Source: Nitrospira sp.
GTDB taxonomy: Bacteria > Nitrospirota > Nitrospiria > Nitrospirales > Nitrospiraceae
Direction of reading: 5' to 3'
NCBI GenBank assembly: GCA_024760545.1
Contig: CP060501.1
Span: forward strand, 2,620,036-2,684,035
Length of the DNA: 64,000 bases
Shown here: positions 25,740 through 34,687 of the stretch, piece by piece
Position numbering within the stretch: position 1 is the first letter of the stretch
How the letters are laid out: every line of letters begins with the position of its first letter
The notes under the pieces: model-generated
Told to the model about the DNA's origin: nothing
The model's input: the letters and a program-made list of their open reading frames with translations, nothing else
Database searches by the model: none
Position numbers and translations under genes: made by a program

Positions 25740-27254
25740 CTACCGTTTGGCCAACAGGGTTGAGGCGGCTTCAAAGAGTTGCCGCAACGGAGGCGGCAGA
25801 GCCCAACAGAATCCCACGAGCACGGCTCCCAGGAGAATGATCGGAACGTGCCCCACAGACCACTGCTCCCCAGGGACGATGTCCTTGGGAGCGATGCCCC
25901 AGGCCATGCCAGTGATGCGATAGAGAAGGCCGGCGAAGGCAATGAGACTGCCGAGCAGGAGAATCACGACAAGAAATCGGGCACCCTGATTGGTCCAGGC
26001 ACCCGGGGGCCCCGAGGATCCAAGTGCCGTGACGATTTGCATCTCACTGGAGAAAAGCGCAAAGGGCGGAAGTGCGGCTAGAGCGAGTCCGGCAATGAGC
26101 AGCGCCAGAGCAGACCAGGGCAGTACGGTCGTCAGGCCGCGGACCTCATCGATCTCGACGGTCTTGAACCGGCGGTGGATATTGCCTGCCGCAAAGAAGG
26201 CAAGCGACTTCGCAAAGGCATGATTGACCAAATGGAACAAGCCGCCAAAATTACCGATGGGCCCGCCGACCCCGAACCCTACCATCGCCAATCCCATATG
26301 CTCAATGCTGGAGTAGGCAAACAAGCGCTTGTAATTGTGTTGCAAGAGAATAAAGAATGCCGCGAGCACGAACGACACCAGCCCGAAGCCGGCTAATAGA
26401 CCGCCAGTGAAATCAGGAGGTACGGCCTGGTCGACGATGCCCCGGCATCTCAAAATGGCATAGACTGCCACGGTTTCCAGCACGCCAGCCAGCATGGCCG
26501 CTACCGGTGCCGGTGCCTCTGTGTAGGCATCAGGCAACCAGCTGTGCATCGGCACGAGTCCAACTTTTGTGCCGTAGCCGACAAACAGAAACACGAAAGC
26601 CAATTTCAGGATGTGGGCATCCAGCTGATCGGCCACTTGTTGGAGTTCAGTGATATTGAGGGCCGAACTGACATCTCCCAACACACGCAGGGAGGAATAA
26701 TACAAGAGCACGACTCCGAACAGAGCCAGAGAGATCCCGACGGAACAGAGGATCAGGTATTTCCAGCCGGCTTCCAACGATTCACGCCGTCGCCAGAAGG
26801 CAATGAGAAAAGTTGTGGCAAGCGTCGTCGCCTCGATCGCTACCCATTGCACGCCTAAGCTGTTGGCAACGGTCGCGACAACCATGGCCAGCAGGAACAT
26901 ATGGAACAGGAAGAAAAACAGATTGAGGCGTTTGGACGCGATCACACCGCAGGCGATTTGTTCGTCCATATATGACCGCATATAGAGGGAACAGGCCAGA
27001 CCAACCGTGCCGATAATGAACAGAATGACCGATGAAAGCGCGTCGATGTAAATGATCTCACCGAGCGCCGTGACCGACCCTTGCGCGAAGACGGATCGCG
27101 CGATCATGCTTTCTGCGGCGATCAGCGTTCCAATGCTGATCAAATTAGTCACATGAAGCCAGCGCGAGCCGGTCAAAACCATGCTGAGCCCGCCGGCTAT
27201 CAGCGGCGCGAGCAGGAGCAGGCTGACGGGGATCGTCGTGGCGAAATCGCTCAT
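25740..27254 (-). CDS. HyfF/NuoN-like membrane antiporter subunit
   Basis: The 504-residue protein has about 13-14 hydrophobic helices and the landmarks of proton-translocating antiporter-like subunits: a glutamate in QWVAIEATTLA, a lysine in GYGTKVGLVPMHSWLP and FHLVNHAFAKSLAFF. In complex I and hydrogenase-4 such subunits pump protons or sodium. It overlaps the HyfE-like gene by 4 nt and precedes the large subunit by 13 nt, so translation is coupled. Confidence 0.9.
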   Translation of the reverse strand: MSDFATTIPVSLLLLAPLIAGGLSMVLTGSRWLHVTNLISIGTLIAAESMIARSVFAQGSVTALGEIIYIDALSSVILFIIGTVGLACSLYMRSYMDEQIACGVIASKRLNLFFFLFHMFLLAMVVATVANSLGVQWVAIEATTLATTFLIAFWRRRESLEAGWKYLILCSVGISLALFGVVLLYYSSLRVLGDVSSALNITELQQVADQLDAHILKLAFVFLFVGYGTKVGLVPMHSWLPDAYTEAPAPVAAMLAGVLETVAVYAILRCRGIVDQAVPPDFTGGLLAGFGLVSFVLAAFFILLQHNYKRLFAYSSIEHMGLAMVGFGVGGPIGNFGGLFHLVNHAFAKSLAFFAAGNIHRRFKTVEIDEVRGLTTVLPWSALALLIAGLALAALPPFALFSSEMQIVTALGSSGPPGAWTNQGARFLVVILLLGSLIAFAGLLYRITGMAWGIAPKDIVPGEQWSVGHVPIILLGAVLVGFCWALPPPLRQLFEAASTLLAKR

Positions 27255-27919
27255 TCCTTCAACTCACTGAGGTGGGCGGTATCTACGCTATCGAAGGCAT
27301 CTTGCAGCCGATTCGTATAGATGCCTGCGATCAAGGCGGCGACCAATACATCGAAGAACACGCCTAATTCAACGATCAGCGGCATGCCATAGGTTGCAGC
27401 CGTGGCTCCTAAGAAGAGGCCGTTTTCCATGACCAGGAACGCGATCATTTGCGTGACGGCCTTCTGGCGCGCGATCATCGTAAAGAAACCGATCAACACG
27501 ATCGCCAGCGCAATGGCCAGCGAATCCCGGGTCAGGAGATGTCCAAACGGAATGATCGGCTGTGTAATCAGGAAGGCGACCATGACCAGCGCACCGCAGA
27601 TAAGCAGGCTGGCCGGCACATTGATATTCATCACCAGTTCTCGTTTGACGTTGAGACGCTCGATCACCTTCTTCAGGATCCGCGGGATGACGATCGCCTT
27701 GATGAGGACGGTAAGGGCAGCAGCGATGTAAATGTGGTGTATCCCCGTCAGAAATGCGACAAGAGTCGCGGTGAGCGCAAGGAAAACCGATTGTAGAGCA
27801 AACAGATCGACACAGGCCGACAGCCGGCGCTGCGCCACAATTCCAAAACAGGTTAACAGCAAGAGTGCCGAACCCAAGTCCACCAGTTGCGATCCGATAG
27901 GGGGTGTGATCAGTGGCAC
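27251..27919 (-). CDS. HyfE-like membrane subunit
   Basis: The 222-residue protein has about six hydrophobic helices and the internal motif MENGLFLGA seen in HyfE/NuoK-type subunits, whose glutamate takes part in ion movement. HyfE-type subunits are the usual partner of HyfF in hydrogenase-4. It is separated from the HyfC-like gene by one base and overlaps the next gene by 4 nt. Confidence 0.85.
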   Translation of the reverse strand: MPLITPPIGSQLVDLGSALLLLTCFGIVAQRRLSACVDLFALQSVFLALTATLVAFLTGIHHIYIAAALTVLIKAIVIPRILKKVIERLNVKRELVMNINVPASLLICGALVMVAFLITQPIIPFGHLLTRDSLAIALAIVLIGFFTMIARQKAVTQMIAFLVMENGLFLGATAATYGMPLIVELGVFFDVLVAALIAGIYTNRLQDAFDSVDTAHLSELKE

Positions 27920-27920
27920 G

Positions 27921-28871
27921 TCAGCCTCGCAGGACGTAGAAGAAGACGAGTCCGAGCAGTGCCAGGATAAAGGCGGCTCCCAGCAAGTCCGTCACTCTGA
28001 ATAAACGTAACTTGGCAAACATCGATTCAAGGATGCCGATCAACACCGCCAATCCCGAGACCTTCACGAGATAGGCTGCCAAGCCGATACCGAGTGCGGC
28101 CGGCTCCATATTGGTTGCAATCCCCCAGGGAGCGGACACGTTGGCGATCAAGGTAAGAAATACCAAGAGCTTGAGTCCCGCCGCCCATTCGACCAGCGCC
28201 AGATACCGTCCCGAATATTCCAAAATCATCGCTTCGTGGATCATCGTGAGTTCGAGGTGGGTGGCTGGGTTGTCCACCGGCACTCGTCCTGTTTCGGCAA
28301 TGGCCACGATGACCAGCGCGGCGAACGCCATAAGATGAGGCGACGGATCGGTCACAATGCCTTCGAGTAGCGCCGTCTTGTGGACGATGGTGCTCAGATT
28401 CGTAGATCCTGCGGTGAGCGCGATCGCAAAGATCGAAAGCATCATGCCCGGTTCGGTTAACGACGCGACAATCGCTTCGCGGCTGCTCCCCATTCCTCCA
28501 AAGGACGAACCGGCGTCGAGACCGGCCAACATCAAAAAGAACGTGCCCAAGGCCAGCAAGTAGACGAGGGCGATGATGTTGCCTGCGAAGCTCAATGGGG
28601 TCCGAGATATGAACACCGGCACGAGCAGCCCTGCCGCCAGTGTTGAAGCAAAGAGGATGTAGGGGGTTGCGGTGAAAATCCACGACGTGGTGGATGAGAT
28701 AACCGGCTGTTTGCGGAGGAGCTTGACGAGATCCGCGTAGGGTTGAAAGACGGAGGCCCCCCGCCGACATTGCAGACGTGCCTTCACCTTCCTGATGAGG
28801 CCGACGATGAACGGAGCGACTGCCAATAAGACGATGGTCTGCATGACGATAAGAACGAGGGCGTCCAACAT
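27921..28871 (-). CDS. HyfC/NuoH-like membrane subunit
   Basis: The 316-residue protein has about eight hydrophobic helices and acidic loops typical of the NuoH/HycD family, such as EPGMMLS and TGRVPVDNPATHLELTMIHE. This subunit links the peripheral redox arm to the membrane pump and forms part of the quinone-facing region in complex I. I chose the ATG at 28871, 4 nt after the stop of the previous gene; an in-frame start at 28901 would overlap that gene and lacks a better binding site. Confidence 0.88.
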   Translation of the reverse strand: MLDALVLIVMQTIVLLAVAPFIVGLIRKVKARLQCRRGASVFQPYADLVKLLRKQPVISSTTSWIFTATPYILFASTLAAGLLVPVFISRTPLSFAGNIIALVYLLALGTFFLMLAGLDAGSSFGGMGSSREAIVASLTEPGMMLSIFAIALTAGSTNLSTIVHKTALLEGIVTDPSPHLMAFAALVIVAIAETGRVPVDNPATHLELTMIHEAMILEYSGRYLALVEWAAGLKLLVFLTLIANVSAPWGIATNMEPAALGIGLAAYLVKVSGLAVLIGILESMFAKLRLFRVTDLLGAAFILALLGLVFFYVLRG

Positions 28872-28875
28872 CGGC

Positions 28876-30903
28876 TTATACCGCGAACAATAACAAGACA
28901 ATCAGTGTGACAAAGATATAGGCTAGGTAGAGGTGCAGGCTCCCCGCCTGGATGATCCGCAGACGCCCGGCTAGGGCGGTAACGAACGCGAGCACCGGAT
29001 CATAGAGATACTTCTGAAAGACCGGCTCAACGTGAAATTCAAAGCGCCGTCGTTTGGCGAAATACTGTGACTCGTGGAGAAACTCCGTCTCGAGCTTCAC
29101 CGTCGGTTGATAAATCGAGCTGAATACTCGTTTGATGGGTTGCACAAATCCGGTCGCCGTATACTCCATGCGGGGCGTCAGATTGATCCCGCAGCCCCAC
29201 GTTTTGTAATAGCGCTTCCTCATGAGCCCGCCAAAGGCCGCCACGATCCCGAGCCCAAGCACTGAAAGCACTGTCAGAAGCAGGGCAAGGATCGATGGTG
29301 AGAGACTGGAAAACTCCACATCCACCGTGGCGAGCGCCCAGCCGTCAAGGGCCAGCACGTGGCCTTCGATCGACACACCCGTGAACGGCGCGACAACTCG
29401 GTCCAGCAGCGGCACGACCACCATCGGCACAAGACCAAGGGCGACACAGATTGTCGCCAAGAGGGCCATCCCTACGCGCATTGGAATCGGAACCTCTTTC
29501 GCATGTCGTGCGTGTGTGCTCCGTGGCAGGGCAAGAAATGAAATCCCGAACGCTTTCGCGAAGCAGGCCAAGGCGAGGGCTCCGGTCAGGGCCAGCATCG
29601 CCGCTGCAAGTGGGAGTATCAGCTTCAAGAAGGTGTCGGGAATGTGAAAGCTGAGAAAGAGGCTTTGGAACACCAGCCATTCGCTGACGAATCCGTTGGT
29701 CGGCGGCAGGGCGGCAATCGACACCGCCCCGATCAAGAAACAGGCACCGGTCCATGGCATGCGCCGGAGAAGACCGCCGTATTCCTCCATGTTGCGTGTG
29801 TGCGTCGTATAGAGCAGGGAACCGGCTCCCAGGAACAGCAGGGCCTTGAACATGGCGTGGTTGATCGTATGATACAGTCCGGCCAGCAAGCCCAGCGCGG
29901 CAAACTCCTTGAGTCCGTAGGTCTGAAAAATCATCCCCGCTCCGATCCCCAACAGAATGATGCCAATGTTCTCAACACTGTGGTAGGCGAGTAAGCTTTT
30001 CAAATCATGCTCCATCAGCGCATACATGACGCCGAGCAACGCAGACACTGCGCCGATCACGAGGACAACGAAGCCCCACCACCAGGGGAATTGCCCGCCG
30101 AGGAAATCGAAATACACCCGAATCAGGGCATAAATAGCGGTCTTGATCATGACGCCGGACATCAAGGCTGAAACATGCGACGGCGCCGCTGGATGTGCGT
30201 AGGGCAACCAGACGTGGAGCGGCACGATGCCCGCTTTGGTGCCGAAGCCGATCAGGGCTATCAGAAATGCGATCGTTCTCATGCTCTCCGGCAAGGGCTG
30301 CTCCGGATGTCGAAAAGCGTCGAACGCAAACGACCCGCCTTCTTGGAAAAAGATGAGGAACGTCAGGATGATGAAGGCGGTTCCCACATGCGTCATGATC
30401 AGGTAGAACAATCCCGCGTACCGCACCTCAGCGTTCTCGTGCTCCGTCACCACGAGGAAATAGGACAGCAACGACATGAGTTCCCAGGCGATGAGAAAAA
30501 AGATGCCGTTGTCTGCGAGGACCACCACGGTCATGGAACAAAGAAAACCGTTGAAGAGCGCTCCGAGCAGAGGGAGCGATGTGCGCCCGTCGAAATGCCG
30601 CATGTATCCAATGGCATAGATCGACGCGGCGAGACCGGCTAGGGAGATGGTCAACACGAAGAATGCTGCGAGTGGATCAATCCGAATGGCGAAGGTGAGC
30701 AGAGGTATTGTGGAGGCGAGCGATCCCGTGATGGGATCCGAAGACGTGAGGCCGAGCAGCCCCAGAACGACGCCTGCGCTGGTAGCCACGATAGCGGGGG
30801 CGGTGGTCGTGATAATTTGAGCTTTGGGCTGTCGAGGTAGACAAAGCGGAAGTAGTATCCCGGCTACATACCCACCGAGAAGGATCCATAACAGGTTCAA
30901 CAT
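28876..30903 (-). CDS. HyfB/NuoL-like membrane antiporter subunit
   Basis: The 675-residue protein is a NuoL/Mrp-type antiporter subunit with about 16 helices. Landmarks are the glutamate in LIAWELMSLLSYF, the lysine in GFGTKAGIVPLHVWLP, HPAAPSHVSALMSG and the second lysine in NHAMFKALLFL. The C-terminal extension carries a soluble stretch (about 560-650) before a final helix. It is the first core gene of the six-gene cluster, which encodes three pump-type membrane subunits but no ferredoxin-like HyfA or HyfH. Confidence 0.9.
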   Translation of the reverse strand: MLNLLWILLGGYVAGILLPLCLPRQPKAQIITTTAPAIVATSAGVVLGLLGLTSSDPITGSLASTIPLLTFAIRIDPLAAFFVLTISLAGLAASIYAIGYMRHFDGRTSLPLLGALFNGFLCSMTVVVLADNGIFFLIAWELMSLLSYFLVVTEHENAEVRYAGLFYLIMTHVGTAFIILTFLIFFQEGGSFAFDAFRHPEQPLPESMRTIAFLIALIGFGTKAGIVPLHVWLPYAHPAAPSHVSALMSGVMIKTAIYALIRVYFDFLGGQFPWWWGFVVLVIGAVSALLGVMYALMEHDLKSLLAYHSVENIGIILLGIGAGMIFQTYGLKEFAALGLLAGLYHTINHAMFKALLFLGAGSLLYTTHTRNMEEYGGLLRRMPWTGACFLIGAVSIAALPPTNGFVSEWLVFQSLFLSFHIPDTFLKLILPLAAAMLALTGALALACFAKAFGISFLALPRSTHARHAKEVPIPMRVGMALLATICVALGLVPMVVVPLLDRVVAPFTGVSIEGHVLALDGWALATVDVEFSSLSPSILALLLTVLSVLGLGIVAAFGGLMRKRYYKTWGCGINLTPRMEYTATGFVQPIKRVFSSIYQPTVKLETEFLHESQYFAKRRRFEFHVEPVFQKYLYDPVLAFVTALAGRLRIIQAGSLHLYLAYIFVTLIVLLLFAV

Positions 30904-31071
30904 TCGATCGATTCGAGCCTTGTAAACGAATCGGGTCTGCTCTTCATGCGTCAGCTTGGCCTAGATAGGGGATGGTTGATCACCTGATTCACACAGACCG
31001 ATCTTGATGCGGGAAACTCTCCCATCATCCTCTCGCCACCGGCTGCCTACCCGACCACAACATCTCATACC

Positions 31072-31179
31072 TCAACCCCCCAAAACCAAATGTGCGACGG
31101 TTACCAACAGCGCGATGATCAACACACCGTAGAACGTCGCCTTCCACCCCCGCCATGCCCGCGTTTCATCGTCTTTCAT
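31072..31179 (-). CDS. 35-residue single-helix membrane peptide
   Basis: The small gene starts at the ATG 31179 with a perfect GGAGG five to six bases upstream. The product has a charged N-terminus (KDDETRAWRGWK) and one hydrophobic helix (ATFYGVLIIALLVTVAHLVL). It begins two bases after the stop of the TPR gene and precedes the HyfB-like gene by 168 bp. It may be a small subunit or assembly factor of the membrane complex; that is inference. Confidence 0.65.
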   Translation of the reverse strand: MKDDETRAWRGWKATFYGVLIIALLVTVAHLVLGG

Positions 31180-31181
31180 GA

Positions 31182-31472
31182 TCAGCCTCCTGCTTGGAGG
31201 GACCGGTCCATCCGCTGCCGACAGCGAGCCGATCCTTCTCGTGCTATTAGATTGTTGGGATCGTAAGTCAGCACCGCGTTCCAATTGACCAACGCCTCTT
31301 CGTGTTGGTCGAGTCGCTCGAGCAACGTAGCCAGTTCGCATCGCGCTGTAATGTCAGTGGGACAGAGCACAAGCGCGTCCGACAGTTCTTGGAGTTGCGC
31401 CAGCCAATCTAGCGTCCGCTGACGGCTCGCGCACAGCCTGCAGTCCCGCCCGTCTCCCTTCTTAATGGTCAT
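31182..31472 (-). CDS. Short TPR-like protein
   Basis: The 96-residue protein has an N-terminal CRLCASRQ stretch with two cysteines and then a helix pair fitting a tetratricopeptide repeat (ARCELATLLERLDQHEEALVNWNAVLTYDP, shortened here to ELATLLERLDQHEEALVNW as the core). TPR proteins bind partners in assembly. As the first gene after the putative sigma-54 promoter at 31657, it may help assemble the hyf-like complex. A weak binding site precedes the ATG. Confidence 0.68.
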   Translation of the reverse strand: MTIKKGDGRDCRLCASRQRTLDWLAQLQELSDALVLCPTDITARCELATLLERLDQHEEALVNWNAVLTYDPNNLIAREGSARCRQRMDRSLQAGG

Positions 31473-31581
31473 GCCTAGCCCTTTGCTTTGTTGGCAGCCT
31501 CAAGTTGCTCGGCAGTCGGTTGCGCACAGCCAGGTATCACCAGCATCCTGGTTGCTGTCACAAGCCTGAAGGGATTCTTAT

Positions 31582-31600
31582 GTGAGAATCTGCATCTCAC
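31582..31600 (-). promoter_or_regulatory. Hairpin in the leader of the hyf-like transcript
   Basis: GTGAGA and TCTCAC flank ATCTGCA. The hairpin lies about 110 nt upstream of the TPR start codon, between it and the predicted sigma-54 start near 31647. Confidence 0.35.
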
Positions 31601-31656
31601 GACAACACCCTCCCTATCACCCCGCCGCTTTCTTTATTTCTCGCACACAGAAGCTA

Positions 31657-31673
31657 TTGCAGGGAGAGTGCCG
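31657..31673 (-). promoter_or_regulatory. Putative sigma-54 promoter of the TPR/hyf-like operon
   Basis: On the minus strand the site reads CGGCAC-TCTCC-CTGCA. GG and GC are 10 bases apart; the -24 half matches GGCAC and the -12 half TGCA. Transcription would start near 31647, 175 nt before the TPR gene. Two dyad sites with centres about 140 and 182 bp upstream strengthen the assignment. Confidence 0.6.
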
Positions 31674-31780
31674 CTGTTGAACAGGTACAGGGATATTATG
31701 CAAGGATGAAATCTATCGCGGGGTTATAGCTGGAGTGGGGAGGTGCTGGGACCGCAATCCTTCAGCCGAAAATTACGTTG

Positions 31781-31835
31781 TGCAAGAAGTGCAGTGTTTG
31801 ACTGCCCAGTAGTGACTTGAGGTGCATTTCTTGCG
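31781..31835 (-). promoter_or_regulatory. Paired dyads, likely NtrC-type activator sites
   Basis: TGCAAGAAGTGCA (31781-31793) and TGCATTTCTTGCG (31823-31835) are inverted versions of one site, TGCA-N5-TGC. Read on the same strand they agree at 11 of 13 positions. Their centres are 42 bp apart, four turns of the helix. They lie where enhancer sites of sigma-54 activators are expected for the 31657 promoter. The NtrC-type regulator encoded at 31935 is the natural candidate to bind. Confidence 0.55.
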
Positions 31836-31934
31836 GTATGAGTCATGACAAAACCTCATACCTCCCCGGCAGTGCTGAAAATACAAGACTACTAATCAGG
31901 TCGGGAATTAAGGCGAAGATTCGGGCGAGAGCAA

Positions 31935-33293
31935 TCAGTCACGAATTCCATATTCCTTGATCTTGTATTGGAGAGTCCTAAGGCTAATGCCCAATAGCCT
32001 TGCGGCATTTTCTCGATGGTTGGTGACTTCCTTTAGAGTTCGTTCAATGACCTGCCGCTCAATCTGTTCTATAGACGTTCCCAATGTGATCACCATGGTC
32101 CGTGCATCCTCTTTGCTAGTCTGAATCTCCTCAGGAAGATGCCCGGGTTGAATCGTAGTATCCTTCACCGTGACGACAAGCCGTTCCATGAGATTTCGCA
32201 ATTGCCGAACGTTTCCGGGCCACCCATAGAGCCGTAACAGCCGCATGGCCTCTCGCGAAACTTCTTTCCGTCCGCGGTGATGTTGTGCTGAAGACTCGGC
32301 CAGGTATCGATCCACAAGCAGCGGAACATCGTCTGCCCGTTCGCGGAGCGGCGGGAGGCGGATAGGCACGACATTGAGCCGATAGTAGAGATCTTCCCGA
32401 AACTCTCCCTGCTTTACCGCCTCTTCCAGGTTGCGATTTGTAGCCGCAAGGATTCTCGTATCGACTTTGATCAGTTTCGTGCCGCCCAGACGCCGAAATT
32501 CCTTCGTCTCAAGAACACGTAGAAAATCGACTTGCGACTTGAGCGAGAGTTCACCCACTTCATCCAGCAACAGCGTACCACCGTCCGCCAGTTCGAATCG
32601 CCCGACCTTGGTTGACATCGCTCCAGTGAAAGCGCCCTTCTCATACCCGAATAACTCGCTCTCAAAGAGGTTCTCGGGCAATGCACCACAGTTCATGGTA
32701 ATGAACGGCCCGTCGGCCCTCGGGCTCTTATGGTGTATTGCACGCGCGATGAGTTCCTTCCCAGTTCCACTTTCCCCCGTGAGCAAGACCGTCACATCGC
32801 TGTCCGCCACCATCTCCACCAAGCTATAGACTCCCTGCATGGCGTCACTCTCACCGACCATTTGATCAAAACGTATTCTCGTTTCAAGACGGTCACGGAG
32901 TTGCTTGTTCTCGGAGGTTAGGGTATGACGCTCCAGCGCTTTCTCCACGACCACTCCAAACCGCTCACGATCGATCGGTTTTGTCAGATAGTCATAGGCA
33001 CCCAGACGCATCGCTTCAACAGCTGTATCGATCGAACCAAATGCAGTCATGACGACGACTTCCGTGTCCGACCATTTGTCCTTCAGTTGACGCAGAAATT
33101 CTATACCACCCATCCCGGGCATCCGAAGATCGGTGATCACCAGATCCATTCGTGTTTCTTCGAGATGTCGCAGAGCTTCTTCTCCTGTGCCCAGCCCACA
33201 GACCCGGTAGCCCTTTTTCTCCAACATGGTCACCAGGGCATTGCGGATGTTGACTTCATCATCAACGATGAGAACCTGAAAGACCTGTGTCAT
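31935..33293 (-). CDS. NtrC-family sigma-54 response regulator (ZraR/AtoC-like)
   Basis: The 452-residue protein has a receiver with D55 (VITDLRMPGM) and a switch lysine (LTKP), an AAA+ domain with GESGTGKE, intact GAFTGA and GTLLLDEV, and a Fis-type helix-turn-helix (HRENAARLLGISLRTLQYKI). Its start overlaps the end of the kinase gene by 4 nt, so the pair is co-translated. It lies directly upstream of the hyf-like operon in the same direction, but the 462-bp gap with its own sigma-54 promoter indicates separate transcription with this protein as the likely activator. Confidence 0.93.
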   Translation of the reverse strand: MTQVFQVLIVDDEVNIRNALVTMLEKKGYRVCGLGTGEEALRHLEETRMDLVITDLRMPGMGGIEFLRQLKDKWSDTEVVVMTAFGSIDTAVEAMRLGAYDYLTKPIDRERFGVVVEKALERHTLTSENKQLRDRLETRIRFDQMVGESDAMQGVYSLVEMVADSDVTVLLTGESGTGKELIARAIHHKSPRADGPFITMNCGALPENLFESELFGYEKGAFTGAMSTKVGRFELADGGTLLLDEVGELSLKSQVDFLRVLETKEFRRLGGTKLIKVDTRILAATNRNLEEAVKQGEFREDLYYRLNVVPIRLPPLRERADDVPLLVDRYLAESSAQHHRGRKEVSREAMRLLRLYGWPGNVRQLRNLMERLVVTVKDTTIQPGHLPEEIQTSKEDARTMVITLGTSIEQIERQVIERTLKEVTNHRENAARLLGISLRTLQYKIKEYGIRD

Positions 33294-34687
33294 GATCCCA
33301 CACCAACCTTGTCCGGTTGACCAATCGACGCGGGGAATTGAGTCACCACCATCGTCCCGCCGCCAGGCACACTCGCAACCTGAATCGTACCGCCATGATC
33401 CTGCATAATGCGGTAAGCTATGGCAAGACCAAGTCCAGTGCCGCTCGACTTGGTTGTATAGAAGGGCTCAAACAGATGGGAGAGCTGCTCCTTCGTGATT
33501 CCGACTCCGCTATCCTTTACAGTAATGTCCACCCAATGTTTCCCTTCAGCCTCTCGTTGTACCGCTGAAATCTGACAGCGTCCGCCGTTGGGCATGGCAT
33601 GAAACGCGTTGACGACGATGTTTACCAATACTTGACTGATCTGAGTTGCATCGCCCAGCACAGGCGGTAAGTGATCTTCCATTACCTGTTCGAATCGAAT
33701 CCGGCGTTCCTCCGCCTCGAAGCGCATCAACGTCATGATGTGGTCGATAAGTGCCTTGACATCGACCTCGTGCAAACCAACAGATCCCGGGCGGGCAAAT
33801 TTCATAAAATTATCAAGAATCGCTGAGAGCCTGCGACATTCGGCGTTCACGACACCAAGGTACCGTGCCCCTGGTTCTGCCAGTGTTCCCCTCTCCGTAA
33901 GTTCCTCTTCCAGAAGATGGAGATTCAGATCCATGGCGCTCAAGGGGTTTCGCAGCTCGTGCGCTACCCCTGCAGACAGCGTGTGCAGCGCCGCTAACTT
34001 TTCTGCGACACGGACGCGTCGTTCAAGTGCTAACCGCTCCGAAACGTCTTGCGCCTGCAAAATCACCCCCGCCGGTTTCTTATCGTCCCCCGTGAGTTCC
34101 GCTGTACTCACGCGAATTGTCCTCGGGTTTAGGTCTCCGCATTCGTAGAGAAAGTCCTTGTGATTCAAATGACGGTGCTCTTTCAAGGCTCCGTCGAGTA
34201 TCTGGCGGATCGGGTCATCTTTAGGGAATACGGCATCATACCCTTTGCCGAGCAACTCCGATGTGGAGCGATTCAAAACCACCTCCGCTGTGGGATTCAC
34301 CGCGCTGATGATTCCTCCCCGGTTAATCGTAAGCACGCCTGTGGGAATACTGTGTAGAATATTCCGCGCCAGCCCTTTCACTTCTTCCAGTGTTTTTCGG
34401 GCAGTGTCGTAGTGAAGAAACGTGATGACTGCGGCAATACCTATCGAACTCACTAAGAAAACAAGGAGCGCCTCGACGAGCAGATCACTGCGTGACTGCC
34501 AGAGGGCATGGAACAATTCCGTGGGAGCCTTACCGCCCTCGGAAGAACCCCGAAGGAGGAGCTTTTCTCGTTCCAGGCTGAAAAGCAAAATGACGGAGGC
34601 GACCAAAGCGAGGACCAAGAGCACGGAAGCGACCAACCGATAGGGAATCCTTCGGAAGAGCGTCGTTTCTGGAATGGGTCTGAACAT
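33290..34687 (-). CDS. Membrane sensor histidine kinase partner of the NtrC-type regulator
   Basis: The 465-residue kinase has two membrane helices (about 17-36 and 69-91) enclosing a very short periplasmic loop of some 30 residues. A PAS domain (about 105-215), a HisKA domain with H243 in AHELRNPLSA and a HATPase domain (NIVVNAFHAM, DSGVGI, GTGLGLAI) follow. The short loop suggests that the signal is in the membrane or cytoplasm, for example through the PAS domain. It is co-translated with the regulator at 31935. Confidence 0.92.
   Translation of the reverse strand: MFRPIPETTLFRRIPYRLVASVLLVLALVASVILLFSLEREKLLLRGSSEGGKAPTELFHALWQSRSDLLVEALLVFLVSSIGIAAVITFLHYDTARKTLEEVKGLARNILHSIPTGVLTINRGGIISAVNPTAEVVLNRSTSELLGKGYDAVFPKDDPIRQILDGALKEHRHLNHKDFLYECGDLNPRTIRVSTAELTGDDKKPAGVILQAQDVSERLALERRVRVAEKLAALHTLSAGVAHELRNPLSAMDLNLHLLEEELTERGTLAEPGARYLGVVNAECRRLSAILDNFMKFARPGSVGLHEVDVKALIDHIMTLMRFEAEERRIRFEQVMEDHLPPVLGDATQISQVLVNIVVNAFHAMPNGGRCQISAVQREAEGKHWVDITVKDSGVGITKEQLSHLFEPFYTTKSSGTGLGLAIAYRIMQDHGGTIQVASVPGGGTMVVTQFPASIGQPDKVGVGS

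Larger units (their letters stand above)
31473..31934. other. Intergenic region between the hyf-like operon and its neighbouring regulator
   Basis: No gene is supported in these 462 bases. They hold the sigma-54 promoter, the leader hairpin and the paired dyads listed separately, plus a weaker pairing CCAGG/CCTGG near 31531-31553. Confidence 0.5.

Noticed and set aside
31822-31836. Plus-strand sigma-54 promoter reading AGGTGC-N5-TTGC
   Set aside because: It fits the GG-N10-GC spacing but points at the 3' end of a minus-strand gene. Its partner dyad at 31781 makes an activator-binding site a better reading.
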